64,000 nt of DNA from Nucisporomicrobium flavum (GCF_016464385.1 NZ_JADMLH010000010.1:255593-319592), one strand, 5' to 3'; counted from the first letter of the stretch, positions 36,708 to 46,194 are shown. Notes: generated from the sequence alone by a model not told the origin. Made by a program: numbers and translations.

Positions 36708-37484
36708 TCACCGATACGTCCGAGGATCATCGTCGCGGTGAATGCTCGGCGAACCCGCCGCCTCGGCCAGCCATTCGTCGAATGTCTGCACCCCGCGCGG
36801 CCCCGGACCGGTCGGCAGCAGTCCACCCGTACGCATCGGGCCGGGCAGCCAGAGCGGCACCACCGGCCGGCGGCGGGCAAGCCCGGCCCGGATCACCCGC
36901 CGGGCCATGTCGACCAGGGACTCGACGCGCGGCCCGGCCAGGTCCCCCGCCATGCCCTTGGGCTCCCCGACGGCCAGCTCCACCAGCGCCTCGGCGACTT
37001 CCCTGACCGCGACCGGCTGCACCTTCATCGCCGGCACCAGCGCCACCGGTCCCGGCAGCCGCTCGAGGATCTGTCCCGGGAACTCGTGGAACTGCGTCGC
37101 CCGCAGCACGCTCCACGGGACCCCGCCCTCGCGCACGACCGCCTCCTGACGCAGTTTCCCCTGGTAGTAGCCGGTCTTCACGCGGTCGATGCCGACGATC
37201 GAGAGCGTGACGTGGTGGCGGACGCCGGCCCGCGCCTCCGCCTCCGCCAGGGTGCGCCCGGCCTTGTCGAAGAAGCCGACGGCCGCCTCCCGCTTCATCG
37301 TGGTGACGTTGCTGACGTCGATCGTCGCCTCCACCCCGGCCAGCGCCGCGTCGAGTCCCGAGCCGGTGAGCAGGTCGACGCCCGCCGCCCGCGACAGCGG
37401 GACCGGCTCGTGCCCCGCCCGGTCCAGCAGCTCGACCACGTGCCGCCCGGTCAGGCCGGTGCCTCCCGCGACTGCAACCTTCAT
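36708..37484 (-). CDS. NmrA-like/atypical SDR NAD(P)-binding oxidoreductase
   Basis: 258 residues from the ATG at 37484 (GGAGGGA just upstream). The Rossmann motif VAVAGGTGLTGRHV opens the protein, LSIVGIDRV and YYQGKLRQEAVV follow, and the Tyr-x-x-x-Lys pair is present as YYQGK. This is the layout of NAD(P)-binding NmrA/atypical SDR proteins; the reaction cannot be told. Stands alone between the mannosidase and comEC. Confidence 0.88.
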   Translation of the reverse strand: MKVAVAGGTGLTGRHVVELLDRAGHEPVPLSRAAGVDLLTGSGLDAALAGVEATIDVSNVTTMKREAAVGFFDKAGRTLAEAEARAGVRHHVTLSIVGIDRVKTGYYQGKLRQEAVVREGGVPWSVLRATQFHEFPGQILERLPGPVALVPAMKVQPVAVREVAEALVELAVGEPKGMAGDLAGPRVESLVDMARRVIRAGLARRRPVVPLWLPGPMRTGGLLPTGPGPRGVQTFDEWLAEAAGSPSIHRDDDPRTYR

Positions 37485-37559
37485 CGTTCGCTCCCTCCGA
37501 GAACCACCGGTTGTCTCGCTCAGGGGACGAGACACCGGGCCGGAACGTGACAGGCCGGC

Positions 37560-39911
37560 TCACGACGGCGGGTCACCCCGTGCCACCACGGCCAACCCTC
37601 CTCCGGTGCGCACCGCCGCGAGATCACCTTCCTCATCGGTACGCAGCACCGTGGCCCCGTCCCGCCCGAGCTTCGCGAGCAACGACGCGTTCGGGTGCCC
37701 ATAGTCGTTGTGCAGCCCCACCGACACCAGCGCAACGGCCGGGTCCACGGCGTCGACGAACTCGGGCGACTGGTACGCGCTGCCGTGATGCGCCACCTTC
37801 AGCACGTCGGCGCGTACCGCACGAGCGCCGAGGTGCCGCAGCAGCTCGTCCTGCTCCTCGGTTTCCGCGTCGCCCGGCAGCAGCACCGTCCGGCCGTCGA
37901 CCCGGGCCAGCAGGACGAGCGAGTTGTTGTTGGGATCGGAGTTCGTCCCGTGCAGCGGCTCGAACGGCCCGATGACGGTCAGCTCCAGGCCGCCGGCCGC
38001 GTACCGCCAGCCCGGCCCGACGGCGGCCATGGGCGCCCGGGCGCTCCCGGCCTCGGCGGCGACGGCGGCCCGGCCCGCGGGCGGCTCCGGCCAGTCGGGC
38101 GTGACGACCGCGCCGACGGTACGCCCGCGGAACACCCCTTTCACCCCACCGATGTGGTCCACGTGGAAGTGGCTGACGACGAACAGCACGACCTGCCGTA
38201 CGCCCAGCCGCCGCAGGCAGCGGTCCACCGCCTCGGGCTCGGGCCCGGCGTCCACGACGATCGCCTGTCCCCGGCCCACCGGCAGCACCACGGCGTCGCC
38301 CTGCCCCACCGCGCAGGTCACGACGATCCAGCGCGGCGGCGGCCATCCCGAGGCGAGCAGCCGTACGGGCAGCGCACCCAGCATCGCCCCGGCCGCGACC
38401 ACCGCCACGAGCCGCCGTACGACGGGCCTGCGCGCCGCCACCAGCAACGTCACGGTGAGCGCCCCGAGCAGCACCGCCCCGCCGACGCCACCGGGCCACG
38501 GCAGCGCTCCCGCGGGCACCCGGGCCCCGTACGTCGCCACGACCACGAGCCACCGCGCCGGCCACTGCCCCACCCAGGCCGTGAACTCGGCGCCGGCCGG
38601 CCACACCGGTGACAGCACGGCGGCCGACACCCCGAGCAGCGTCGCGGGCGCGATGGCCGGCACGACCAGCAGGTTCGCCGGTACGGCCACGAGGCTGACG
38701 CTGCCGGAGAGTCCCGCGACGACGGGCCCGCAGGTGACCTGGGCCGCAGCGGGCACGGCGAGCGCCTCCGCCGCCCAGGACGGCCAGCCGCGCCGCACCA
38801 GCGCGTCCCGCCACCCCGGCGCCACGAGGAGCAGCCCGGCGGTGGCCAGCACGGACAAGGCGAACCCGGGGTCCCCGGCGAGCTCGGGGTCGGCAACGAT
38901 CAGGGCGCCCACTCCCGCCGCCAGCGCCGGCACAGCCGCCCGGGGCCGCCCCGAAGCCAGCCCTACCAGCCCGATCGCCCCCATGGCCGCGGCCCGTACG
39001 ACGCTCGGCGACGGCCGGGCGAGGATCACGAAGCCGGCCAGCCCGCCGGCACAGATCACCGCGGTGACCACCGGACCGGCCCGCGTGCGCCGGACGGCGA
39101 ACAGCACCACGCCGAGGATGATCGCCACGTTCGCGCCGCTCACCGCGTTGAGGTGGGTCATGCCGGTGGTCCGGAAGTCCTCCTCGAGCGTGGGCTGCAA
39201 CCGGCTCGTGTCCCCGACGACCAGCCCGGGCAGCAGCCCACCGACGTCGTCGGGCAGCGGTTCGCAGGCACGCTGGAGCCCGGCCCGCAGCGAACCGGCG
39301 GCGCGCTGCGACCACGACGGCCGCCCGTGCAGCACCGGAGCGTCCTTGACGGACAGCACGGCGGCGCGCAGGTCGCCACCGCGCGGGCCGAGAAGCTTGC
39401 CGGTGGCCGAGAGCCGCTGCCCCGGCAGCAACGGCCGCCACGCCGGGTTCTTCCCCAGCACGATCGCCCGCGCCGACAGCCGCATCGCGGGGGCGTCCTC
39501 CGGCTGCAGCCCGGTCAGCTCCACCGAGACCAGGTACGTGGGAGGCAGGCCCGGCGACCCGTCGAGCGCCCGGGGATCGTCGCGCACGACCAGCTCCGCC
39601 CGTACGGTGGCCCCGGCAGCGACCAGAGCGGCCAGCGGGCCGGCCTCACGCACACTGACCCGCGCGGCGGTGGCGACGGCCCCGCACCCGGCACCGAGCA
39701 GCACTGCCGCGACCACCCACCGCCCGCCGCCTAGCCACAGCCGTCCGGCCTTCCCACCCGCAGCCGAAGCCGGCGCGAGGGCCGCGGCAGCAGCGGTGAG
39801 CAGAGCGGCTCCACCCACGACCAGCCCCACGGGGAACGACAGGTGGAGCGCCGCCAGCGCGGCCAGCCAGCATCCGACGGCGAACCCGGCGAGCCGCAGA
39901 TCGGCCATCAT
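37560..39911 (-). CDS. comEC: ComEC/Rec2 family competence-type DNA translocation protein
   Basis: 783 residues from ATG 39911, whose ATGA overlaps the comEA stop. N-terminal DUF4131 region with membrane segments, then the ComEC core (MTHLNAVSGANVAII near residue 255; PSPSVVRAA), and a C-terminal metallo-beta-lactamase domain (SHFHVDHIGG, LLPGDAE, KVAHHGS). In competent bacteria ComEC forms the channel for single-stranded DNA. All three domains are intact. No other competence machinery lies nearby apart from comEA and the unrelated pilin-like pair at 50.3 kb. Confidence 0.95.
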   Translation of the reverse strand: MMADLRLAGFAVGCWLAALAALHLSFPVGLVVGGAALLTAAAAALAPASAAGGKAGRLWLGGGRWVVAAVLLGAGCGAVATAARVSVREAGPLAALVAAGATVRAELVVRDDPRALDGSPGLPPTYLVSVELTGLQPEDAPAMRLSARAIVLGKNPAWRPLLPGQRLSATGKLLGPRGGDLRAAVLSVKDAPVLHGRPSWSQRAAGSLRAGLQRACEPLPDDVGGLLPGLVVGDTSRLQPTLEEDFRTTGMTHLNAVSGANVAIILGVVLFAVRRTRAGPVVTAVICAGGLAGFVILARPSPSVVRAAAMGAIGLVGLASGRPRAAVPALAAGVGALIVADPELAGDPGFALSVLATAGLLLVAPGWRDALVRRGWPSWAAEALAVPAAAQVTCGPVVAGLSGSVSLVAVPANLLVVPAIAPATLLGVSAAVLSPVWPAGAEFTAWVGQWPARWLVVVATYGARVPAGALPWPGGVGGAVLLGALTVTLLVAARRPVVRRLVAVVAAGAMLGALPVRLLASGWPPPRWIVVTCAVGQGDAVVLPVGRGQAIVVDAGPEPEAVDRCLRRLGVRQVVLFVVSHFHVDHIGGVKGVFRGRTVGAVVTPDWPEPPAGRAAVAAEAGSARAPMAAVGPGWRYAAGGLELTVIGPFEPLHGTNSDPNNNSLVLLARVDGRTVLLPGDAETEEQDELLRHLGARAVRADVLKVAHHGSAYQSPEFVDAVDPAVALVSVGLHNDYGHPNASLLAKLGRDGATVLRTDEEGDLAAVRTGGGLAVVARGDPPS

Positions 39912-41074
39912 ACCGTCACCAGGTCCTTGAGCTGCTCGAACCGCGCGTCCCCGATGCCGTCGACCTTCCGCAGGTCCGAGACGGCCTTGAAGCCGCCCTG
40001 CGCGTCCCGGGCGTCGAGGATCCGCTGGGCGAGCACCGGCCCCACCCCCGGCAGCGTGTCGAGGTCGGCGAGGGTCGCGGTGTTCAGATTGACAAGCCCG
40101 CCGCCGGCCGCCGATCCAGGGCCGGCCGGTGCGCTCGGTGCGGCCCCGGGCGGCGGCGTGACCCCGACCATGATCAGCTCGCCGTCGACGACCTTGCGGG
40201 CCAGATTGAGCGGGGCGACGTCGACACCGGGCACCGCACCCCCGGCGGCCTGCAGCGCATCGGCCACCCGCGCCCCGGGGGCCAACTGCACGAGCCCGGG
40301 CCTGCGCACCTTGCCACCGACCGCCACCACCACCTCGGCCGCCGCGGACGACGTGACGGGGGCGCCGGTGACGGCCTCGGTCGACGGCAGCGGCACGGGC
40401 TCCACCCGCGGCCGCGACCGCCACGCGATCAGAGCGGCGACCAGCACGACCACGGCCGCGACGGCAGCGAGCGCCTTGACGCCCCGCCGCCCCGGGTCGA
40501 ACGCCCCCAGCCGCGGGCCCGCACCCCCGCCGAACACCCCCGAGCCGGGTGCGGGTTCCTCGGCTGATCGAAGCGGCGCGTCGGAGGCGGACCAGGCCGG
40601 CCGGCAAGCAAGATCCCCCGAGCTGCCCACGGCGGCCCCGTCATCCCCGGGCGGATCGTCCGGGGAGGCCCGGAAGGCACCCAGCGACGAGGGAGGCAGC
40701 GTCACATCATCGGGCCAGCCCGGCGCGTCATGCGGCCACCCCGGCACGGCGTCCGACCACCCGGGCACCACATCCACCCAGCTCAGCCGAGACCCACCGG
40801 GAACCGGCCATCCCGAGGAGGAAGCCAAGCCCGACCGGGAAGCCGAGCCCGGCTGGGAAGCCAGGCCCGCCTGAGAAGCCAGGCCCGCCTGAGAAGCCAG
40901 GCCCGGCGAGGAAAGCGAGGCCGGCGAGGAAGGAGGAACAGCCTCCCCGGGCGGCGCAGCCCACGGCGACCCAGCCCGGAACCCGGAGGACTCGGCAGAT
41001 GGCACCGCCGCCCGCGCCAGGACAGTGCTGAGCCTGGCACGTACGGCCGCTTCGGATTCGTTCGCCTCAGACAC
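39908..41074 (-). CDS. comEA: ComEA-type helix-hairpin-helix DNA-binding protein
   Basis: 388 residues from the GTG at 41074 (VSEANESEA); an ATG at 41143 is possible but its extension looks like non-coding. Residues ~60-190 are low complexity with GLASQA repeats. A single membrane segment (~210-228, VKALAAVAAVVVLVAALIAW) leads to a SLBB domain (VAVGGKVRRPGLVQL) and a C-terminal pair of HhH motifs (NLNTATLADLDTLPGVGP, VSDLRKVDGIGDA). It binds DNA at the cell surface and hands it to ComEC; the two genes form an operon. Confidence 0.93.
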   Translation of the reverse strand: MSEANESEAAVRARLSTVLARAAVPSAESSGFRAGSPWAAPPGEAVPPSSPASLSSPGLASQAGLASQAGLASQPGSASRSGLASSSGWPVPGGSRLSWVDVVPGWSDAVPGWPHDAPGWPDDVTLPPSSLGAFRASPDDPPGDDGAAVGSSGDLACRPAWSASDAPLRSAEEPAPGSGVFGGGAGPRLGAFDPGRRGVKALAAVAAVVVLVAALIAWRSRPRVEPVPLPSTEAVTGAPVTSSAAAEVVVAVGGKVRRPGLVQLAPGARVADALQAAGGAVPGVDVAPLNLARKVVDGELIMVGVTPPPGAAPSAPAGPGSAAGGGLVNLNTATLADLDTLPGVGPVLAQRILDARDAQGGFKAVSDLRKVDGIGDARFEQLKDLVTV

Positions 41075-41154
41075 GCCGCGACCGTAGGGTTTCGGCGGCG
41101 AGGAGCGCCGGCACCCCTGTGGACGACGGCGCAGTGTGGACAACCGGGAGATCG

Positions 41155-41928
41155 ATGAAATCTGTGGTACAGCCCGAGGTCGTGGAGCGGCTGCGCGCCG
41201 CCGGCTGCGTGTTCGCCGAGGACGAGGCGGCGGTCCTCACCGAGGCCGCTCCCGACGCCGCCACGCTGGGCGAACTCGTCCGTCGCCGGGTCGAGGGCGA
41301 GCCGTTGGAGCAGGTCGTCGGCTACGCGGACTTCTGCGGCGTCCGGGTCCGGCTACGCCCCGGGGTCTTCGTTCCCCGATGGCGCAGCGGCCTGCTGGTC
41401 GAGCTGGCGGCGGCGCATGCGGGAGCGCGGAGCACGGTCCTGGACCTCTGCTGCGGCTCCGGAGCCCTCGGGATGGCCGTTCGTCACCGCGTACCGTCCA
41501 TCACCCTGCACGCCGCGGACGCCGATCCCGCCGCCGTAACCTGCGCCCGCGACAACCTCGGCGGGGGCGTGCACCGCAGTGACCTCTTCGCCGGCCTGCC
41601 CGCGCACCTGCGCGGGACCGTCGACGTCCTGCTCGCGAACGTCCCGTACGTCGCCACCCGCCACCTGCCGTTCCTCCCCGCCGAGGCGCGGTTGCACGAG
41701 CCCCGCACGGCGCTGGACGGCGGTGAGGACGGCCTCGACCTCTTCCGCGCCGTCGTGGCCGCGGCTCCGGCCTGGCTCGCCCCCGGCGGCCTGCTGCTCT
41801 CCGAGGTCACCGAGGCGCAGGTACCGGCCGCCATCGATGCCGTGCGTGCGGCGGGCCTGCGGGCCGCCGTCCATTCCGATGACGACCTTGATGCGACGGT
41901 CGTGACAGGCGCGTCCCCGAGGCGATAA
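41155..41928 (+). CDS. PrmC-related putative protein N5-glutamine methyltransferase
   Basis: 257 residues from the ATG at 41155. The class I methyltransferase motifs are VLDLCCGSGALGMAV (SAM site) and LLANVPYVA, the family's version of the NPPY catalytic motif, followed by EARLHEPRTALDGGEDGLDL as in HemK/PrmC. The NVPY variant marks the subfamily related to but distinct from release-factor methyltransferase PrmC. Substrate unproven. Divergent from comEA. Confidence 0.88.
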   Translation: MKSVVQPEVVERLRAAGCVFAEDEAAVLTEAAPDAATLGELVRRRVEGEPLEQVVGYADFCGVRVRLRPGVFVPRWRSGLLVELAAAHAGARSTVLDLCCGSGALGMAVRHRVPSITLHAADADPAAVTCARDNLGGGVHRSDLFAGLPAHLRGTVDVLLANVPYVATRHLPFLPAEARLHEPRTALDGGEDGLDLFRAVVAAAPAWLAPGGLLLSEVTEAQVPAAIDAVRAAGLRAAVHSDDDLDATVVTGASPRR

Positions 41929-41968
41929 GGTCGGCGGCCGACCGACACGCGGGGAGGGCACGAGCGCC

Positions 41969-42994
41969 GTGGGGCTGTTCCGCAGTGTTGCCCGGGCGCG
42001 CCTGGCGAGCCAGGTCCTCCGGCGCCTGCGCCGGGCCGGCGTGCCGGATGCCCGCTACCACCGGGGTACTTTCTCGGTTCACGCCACGCGGCCGGGCGAC
42101 GGCGAGCCGAGCGTGCTCCGCCTCGACGAGGTCCGCCGCGGCCGGGTGCGCGAGTTCGTCGCGGCGTTCCTGCGGGCGCCCGGGCTGCCGGCGACCTGGG
42201 CCGAGGCGCGGCCGCTGCTGCGCCCGGTGTTGCGCGGCATCGTTCCACCGGCCGACGTCGGCACGCCGCTGCGCCGGCCCGCGTTCCCCTTCCTCGCGGA
42301 GTACGTGGTGGTCGACCAGCCCGACACGATGACGTACGTGAACGCGGCGCACGGCTGGGGCGTGACCGACGACGAGGTGTTCGCCGCCGCGCGCGCCAAC
42401 CTGTCCGGGGCGACGCTGATGGGTGCCGCCGACGAGCCTGTGGTGGTGCAGTTCGTGGACGACGGCGACTCGTACTGGACGTCGCACCTGCTGCTCGACG
42501 GCTGGCTCGCGGGGCTGGCCGGGCAGGTGGGTGGCCGGCCGGTGGCGTTCGCGCCGGAGCGGGGCACGCTGCTGGTCACCGCGGACGGCAGCGACCTGCT
42601 TCCGGGGTTGTTCGAGCAGGCCGAGGCGGCCTTCCTGGCGTCGCCGCGGGCGATCACCCCGATGGCGTACGTCTCCGACGGGAGCGGCCGGACCGTGCCG
42701 TATCCGGCGCCGCCCGGCTCGCCGTTCGAGGTTTGCGTGCGGCGGGCCGAGGCCGTTCTCGCGGCCCGGGCGTACGAACGTCAGGCGGAGAGCCTCCCGC
42801 TCGCGGCTGAGCTGCTCATCACGGGGCAGGGGCGCACCCGCGCGGTCTGGCCCTCGGACGGCCCGGCGCTGCTGCCCCGCGCGGATGAGGTCCAGTTCGG
42901 CGAGACGGTCCGGCCGTGGGACGAGCTGGCACCGCACCTGACCGCGCAGGGCCTCGATCCGGAACGCTGGCGCGCCGAGAAGTGGCCGGTCTAG
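41969..42994 (+). CDS. DUF1444-like hypothetical protein
   Basis: 341 residues from a GTG. The stretch FAEYVVVDQPDTMTYVNAAHGWGVTDDEV... has the pattern of DUF1444/UPF0354 proteins (D..x..YV....W.V..DE...A..NL), and I make only that weak assignment. Soluble, no signal peptide. Its TAG stop (42992-42994) lies inside the terminal inverted repeat of the MITE-like element, so the natural C-terminus may have been changed by the insertion. Confidence 0.8.
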   Translation: MGLFRSVARARLASQVLRRLRRAGVPDARYHRGTFSVHATRPGDGEPSVLRLDEVRRGRVREFVAAFLRAPGLPATWAEARPLLRPVLRGIVPPADVGTPLRRPAFPFLAEYVVVDQPDTMTYVNAAHGWGVTDDEVFAAARANLSGATLMGAADEPVVVQFVDDGDSYWTSHLLLDGWLAGLAGQVGGRPVAFAPERGTLLVTADGSDLLPGLFEQAEAAFLASPRAITPMAYVSDGSGRTVPYPAPPGSPFEVCVRRAEAVLAARAYERQAESLPLAAELLITGQGRTRAVWPSDGPALLPRADEVQFGETVRPWDELAPHLTAQGLDPERWRAEKWPV

Positions 42995-43159
42995 GGTCTG
43001 TTTCGTGCCCGGGGTCGGAGCGAGGCGGAGTCCAGATTTCGTCTGCGTGCGGCCCGGGGAAGCCTGGATACCGGTGTTGTATCCCGGCTTTCGCGGGACG
43101 TGCGCAGGCGGGATCTGGGCCCGCCGCAGCCCGGCCTCCGGGTGCGAAACAGACCCTAG
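42991..43159. mobile_element. MITE-like element with 15-bp terminal inverted repeats
   Basis: The left end CTAGGGTCTGTTTCG (42991-43005) is the exact reverse complement of the right end (43145-43159), enclosing 139 bp without a gene. An inner hairpin, GGATAC-7 nt-GTATCC, is visible around 43064-43082. The stop codons of both convergent neighbours (TAG at 42992-42994; TAG on minus at 43156-43158) are formed by the repeat ends. A 14-bp copy of the end (AGGGTCTGTTTCGT) recurs at 54545-54558. Could also act as a bidirectional terminator. Confidence 0.7.
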
Positions 43160-44004
43160 CCGCGCCGGTGCACGACCACGCCCGCCACGCCCGGCCCGAC
43201 GTGCGCAGCCACCACGGCCCCGATCTCGGTGATGTAGCAGTCCCGTAGCCGGTCACCCAGCCGCATGGAGACCGCGTCGGCGAGCGACCTGGCCCGGTCG
43301 GCGCTGCCCAGGTGGTGCACGGCGATGTCGACGTCGCCGGTGCCGGCGGCTTCCACGGCGAGGTCCACGAGCCGGGCGAGCGCGCGGCCCGCCGTACGCA
43401 CCTTGTCGCGGACGACGATCGACCCGTCGACCACGTGCAGGATGGGTTTCACCGACAGCGCGGTGCCGAGCAGGGCCGAGGCGGCGCCGATGCGGCCGCC
43501 CCGGCGCAGGTGCTCCAGCGTGTCGACGTAGAAGAGCGTGCTCACCTGTGCGGCGTTGTCGGCCGCGGATCGGCGTACCTGTTCCAGCGTGCCGCCCGCG
43601 CGGGCCGTGCTGGCCGCGGCGAGCGCCGCGAAGCCGAGCCCCATGCCGGTGGTGCCGCTGTCGACGACCTGGACCTGCGGACCGACCTCGCCGGCCGCCA
43701 GCACCGCGGCGTCGTACGTGCCGGACAGCCGCGACGACAAGTGCACGGACACCACGCCGTCCGCCCCGGAGTCGAGCAGCTTGTGGTACGCGGCGACGAA
43801 CTGCCCGGGCGCGGGGCGTGAGGTGCTGACGGCGAAGCGCCGGCCGCCGAGCGCGCGGGCCACCTCGGCCGGCGAGATCTCCTGCCCTTCGAGCCCTTCG
43901 TCGCCGTTGATGACGACGGTGAGCGGTACGACGGTCAGGTCGTACGTCCCGCTCAGCTCGGGGGGAAAGTACGCGGTGGAGTCGGTGACGACCGCGACGG
44001 GCAT
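43156..44004 (-). CDS. DegV family fatty-acid-binding protein
   Basis: 282 residues. VAVVTDSTAYFPPE at the start, VHLSSRLSGTYDAA (fatty acid contact region), TTGMGLGF, YVDTLEHLRRGGRIGAA and SVKPILHVVDG are all DegV signatures. DegV proteins bind fatty acids, and some (FakB) present them to the kinase FakA; no fakA-like gene is in view. The stop codon lies in the MITE-like terminal repeat. Near comEA and nadD, as often in actinobacteria. Confidence 0.94.
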   Translation of the reverse strand: MPVAVVTDSTAYFPPELSGTYDLTVVPLTVVINGDEGLEGQEISPAEVARALGGRRFAVSTSRPAPGQFVAAYHKLLDSGADGVVSVHLSSRLSGTYDAAVLAAGEVGPQVQVVDSGTTGMGLGFAALAAASTARAGGTLEQVRRSAADNAAQVSTLFYVDTLEHLRRGGRIGAASALLGTALSVKPILHVVDGSIVVRDKVRTAGRALARLVDLAVEAAGTGDVDIAVHHLGSADRARSLADAVSMRLGDRLRDCYITEIGAVVAAHVGPGVAGVVVHRRG

Positions 44005-44029
44005 GCGGGCACGGTAGCCGATGCGGGGC

Positions 44030-44410
44030 CTAGTTCGCGCGGATCGCGGTCACAAGGAACGGCGTGCCCTGCATGCAGGTGGTCATCGTGCCGGGCTGGG
44101 AGCGCCCGGTGACGGTGACGGAGGCGCCGTCCTTGGCAGCCGGGCGCAGCTTCTCGTCCCGGATGATCAGCAGGTTGTCGTCGAGCATCAGGCAGCCCGG
44201 CTCGACGCCCGCGGTGATCGTGCCGGAGATCGTCCGGGTGCGGGTGTCGACGGGCGTGCTGGGCTCTTCCGTGGGGACGGCGGAAGAGGCGGGCGTCTGC
44301 GGGGCGGGTGCTCCGGCCGGTTCGGCGGCATCGCCGCCCCCGTTGGCGCAGCCGGCGACGGACAGCGCCAGCGCGGTGGCGGCGAGCAGAGTCATACGTC
44401 GGATCATCAT
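44030..44410 (-). CDS. Small secreted lipoprotein of unknown function
   Basis: 126 residues. Signal sequence with lipobox LSVAGC (Cys ~21), a Pro/Ala/Glu linker to ~55, then a ~70-residue beta-rich domain with Cys pair in PGCLML and TTCMQG. That domain resembles small OB-like folds, but I do not recognise a family. A double ATG at the start makes Met1 or Met2 possible. Confidence 0.82.
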   Translation of the reverse strand: MMIRRMTLLAATALALSVAGCANGGGDAAEPAGAPAPQTPASSAVPTEEPSTPVDTRTRTISGTITAGVEPGCLMLDDNLLIIRDEKLRPAAKDGASVTVTGRSQPGTMTTCMQGTPFLVTAIRAN

Positions 44411-44457
44411 GGCCCTTGGACGCTACCGGTCCGCCGATCCGTTCCGGGCGGAGGTGG

Positions 44458-45096
44458 TCAAACCGGCGGCGGGACCGGCCGCTCGGAGAACGGCCCCACG
44501 TTGTACGCCGCCAGCTGCCACCCGCGCGACTCGTCGTGGGTGAGCTCCGCCCAGTGACAGTTCTGCAGCGCCCGAAGCGTCCGCAGCTGCTCGCGGGGCC
44601 AGCCGAGCAGGGTGCCGATCCCCTGGCGGGCCGCGGCCCCGTGGGTGGCCACGATGACCGTGCCGCCCGCGGGCGCGGAGCCGACAGCCTCCTGGAACGC
44701 GTCGGCGACCCGTTTGCCCATGGCGTCGAGGGTCTCGATGTCGCCGCCGATGACGTCCTCGCCCGCCTTCCAGCGGGCGTGCTCCTGCGGGCGGGTCTCG
44801 GCGACCTCGTCCATCGTCAGGCCCTGCCAGGCGCCGAAGTAGCGCTCCCGGAGCCGCTCGTCGTGGCGCACGGAGTGCCCGGTCAGCGCGGCCAGGGCGG
44901 CCGCGGTGTCGGCGGCGCGGCGCAGGTCGCTGGAGACCAGGGCGGCGGGGCGCAGGCGGACGAGCAGCTCGGCCGCGTCGACGGCCTGCTGCTCGCCGAG
45001 CCCGTTGAGCGGCACGTCGGACTGCCCCTGGACGCGGCCGGCCGCGTTCCAGTCGGTGTTGCCGTGCCGCCAGACGATGAGGCGGGTCGTGGTCAT
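44458..45096 (-). CDS. Histidine phosphatase family protein (possible glucosyl-3-phosphoglycerate phosphatase)
   Basis: 212 residues from ATG 45096, overlapping the rsfS stop by 4 bp. The catalytic RHG is in VWRHGNTDWN, with the second His in VIVATHGAA and SSDLRRAADTA between. In mycobacteria the gene in this position encodes GpgP of the glucosylglycerate pathway, so that is a reasonable but unproven guess. Cotranscribed with rsfS and probably nadD. Confidence 0.9.
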   Translation of the reverse strand: MTTTRLIVWRHGNTDWNAAGRVQGQSDVPLNGLGEQQAVDAAELLVRLRPAALVSSDLRRAADTAAALAALTGHSVRHDERLRERYFGAWQGLTMDEVAETRPQEHARWKAGEDVIGGDIETLDAMGKRVADAFQEAVGSAPAGGTVIVATHGAAARQGIGTLLGWPREQLRTLRALQNCHWAELTHDESRGWQLAAYNVGPFSERPVPPPV

Positions 45097-45491
45097 GCCA
45101 CGCCGGAGGAGTCGGCCTCGACCATGTCCCGGTCGACGAATTCGATCGTCGGGCAGTCCTTCCACAGCCGGTCGAGCGCGTAGAACTCCCGCTCCTCGGT
45201 GTGCTGGATGTGCACGACGATGTCGACGTAGTCCAGCAGGACCCAGCGGCCCTGGCGCTCGCCCTCGCGGCGGACCGGCTTCGCCTTCTCCGGGAGGTTG
45301 ATCAGGGCCTCCTCGACGGCGTCCACGATCGCGACGACCTGCCGCTCGTTGGAGGCCGACGCGATGACGAACGCGTCGGTGATGTACAGCTGCTCGGCCA
45401 CGTCGATGATGACGATGTCCTGAGCCTTCTTGTCGGCGGCGGCCTGCGCTGCCGTCAGCGCGAGCTCGCGGGCGCGGTCGGTGACGGGCAC
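45093..45491 (-). CDS. rsfS: Ribosome silencing factor RsfS
   Basis: 132 residues from the GTG at 45491, with GAGGGGAG upstream. Shows the RsfS/Iojap pattern: DIVIIDVAEQLYITDAFVIASA, ERQVVAIVDAVEE, GRWVLLDYVDIVVHI and LDRLWKDCP. It binds L14 and blocks subunit joining in starvation. The frame continues upstream but without the family's sequence. Lies between nadD and the phosphatase, a conserved order. Confidence 0.95.
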   Translation of the reverse strand: MPVTDRARELALTAAQAAADKKAQDIVIIDVAEQLYITDAFVIASASNERQVVAIVDAVEEALINLPEKAKPVRREGERQGRWVLLDYVDIVVHIQHTEEREFYALDRLWKDCPTIEFVDRDMVEADSSGVA

Positions 45492-45580
45492 CGGTCTCCC
45501 CTCGTTAGGTTTCGTGTCGGGCTCAAGCCTCTCACACCGGTATGACAACCCGATCCGGACAGACACCCCGAAAGCGGTCG

Positions 45581-46168
45581 TCAGTCCCGATAAAGATGCC
45601 GCTTGGCGATGTACTGCACCACACCATCGGGTACCAGGTACCAGACGGGGTGCCCCTTCGCGACCCGCGCCCGGCAGTCGCTGGACGAGATCGCCATCGC
45701 CGGCACCTCCACCAGCGTCACGCTGTCGGCCGGCAGGTGGGCGGCGGAGAGCTCGAAACCGGGCCGGGTGACGCCGACGAAGTGCGCCAGCGAGAGCATC
45801 TCGAGCGCGTCCTTCCACGACAGGATCCGCTCCAGCGCGTCGGCACCGGTGATGAAGTAGAGATCGGTCTCGGGCCCGTAGATCGCGCGCAGGTCCCGCA
45901 GGGTGTCGATCGTGTACGTCGGCCCGTCCCGGTCGATGTCGGCCCGGCTCACGTGGAAGCGCGGGTTCGACGCGGTCGCGATCACCGTCATCAGGTAGCG
46001 GTCCTCGGCCGGGCTGACCGCGCCCTTCTGCCAGGGCTGGCCGGTCGGTACGAACACCACCTCGTCGAGGTCGAAGCGGCTCTGCACCTCGCTCGCCGCC
46101 ACCAGGTGACCGTGATGGATCGGGTCGAACGTCCCGCCCATGATCCCGATCCGTCGACGCCTGTCCAT
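45581..46168 (-). CDS. nadD: Nicotinate-nucleotide adenylyltransferase
   Basis: 195 residues. The nucleotidyltransferase motif [15 protein letters not shown] opens the protein; [16 protein letters not shown] and the C-terminal [14 protein letters not shown] (the ISST-R motif) confirm NadD. It makes deamido-NAD from NaMN and ATP. Followed by rsfS after ~90 bp. Confidence 0.97.
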   Translation of the reverse strand: MDRRRRIGIMGGTFDPIHHGHLVAASEVQSRFDLDEVVFVPTGQPWQKGAVSPAEDRYLMTVIATASNPRFHVSRADIDRDGPTYTIDTLRDLRAIYGPETDLYFITGADALERILSWKDALEMLSLAHFVGVTRPGFELSAAHLPADSVTLVEVPAMAISSSDCRARVAKGHPVWYLVPDGVVQYIAKRHLYRD

Positions 46169-46194
46169 CGGCGAATCCTAGATCAATCGTCCGT

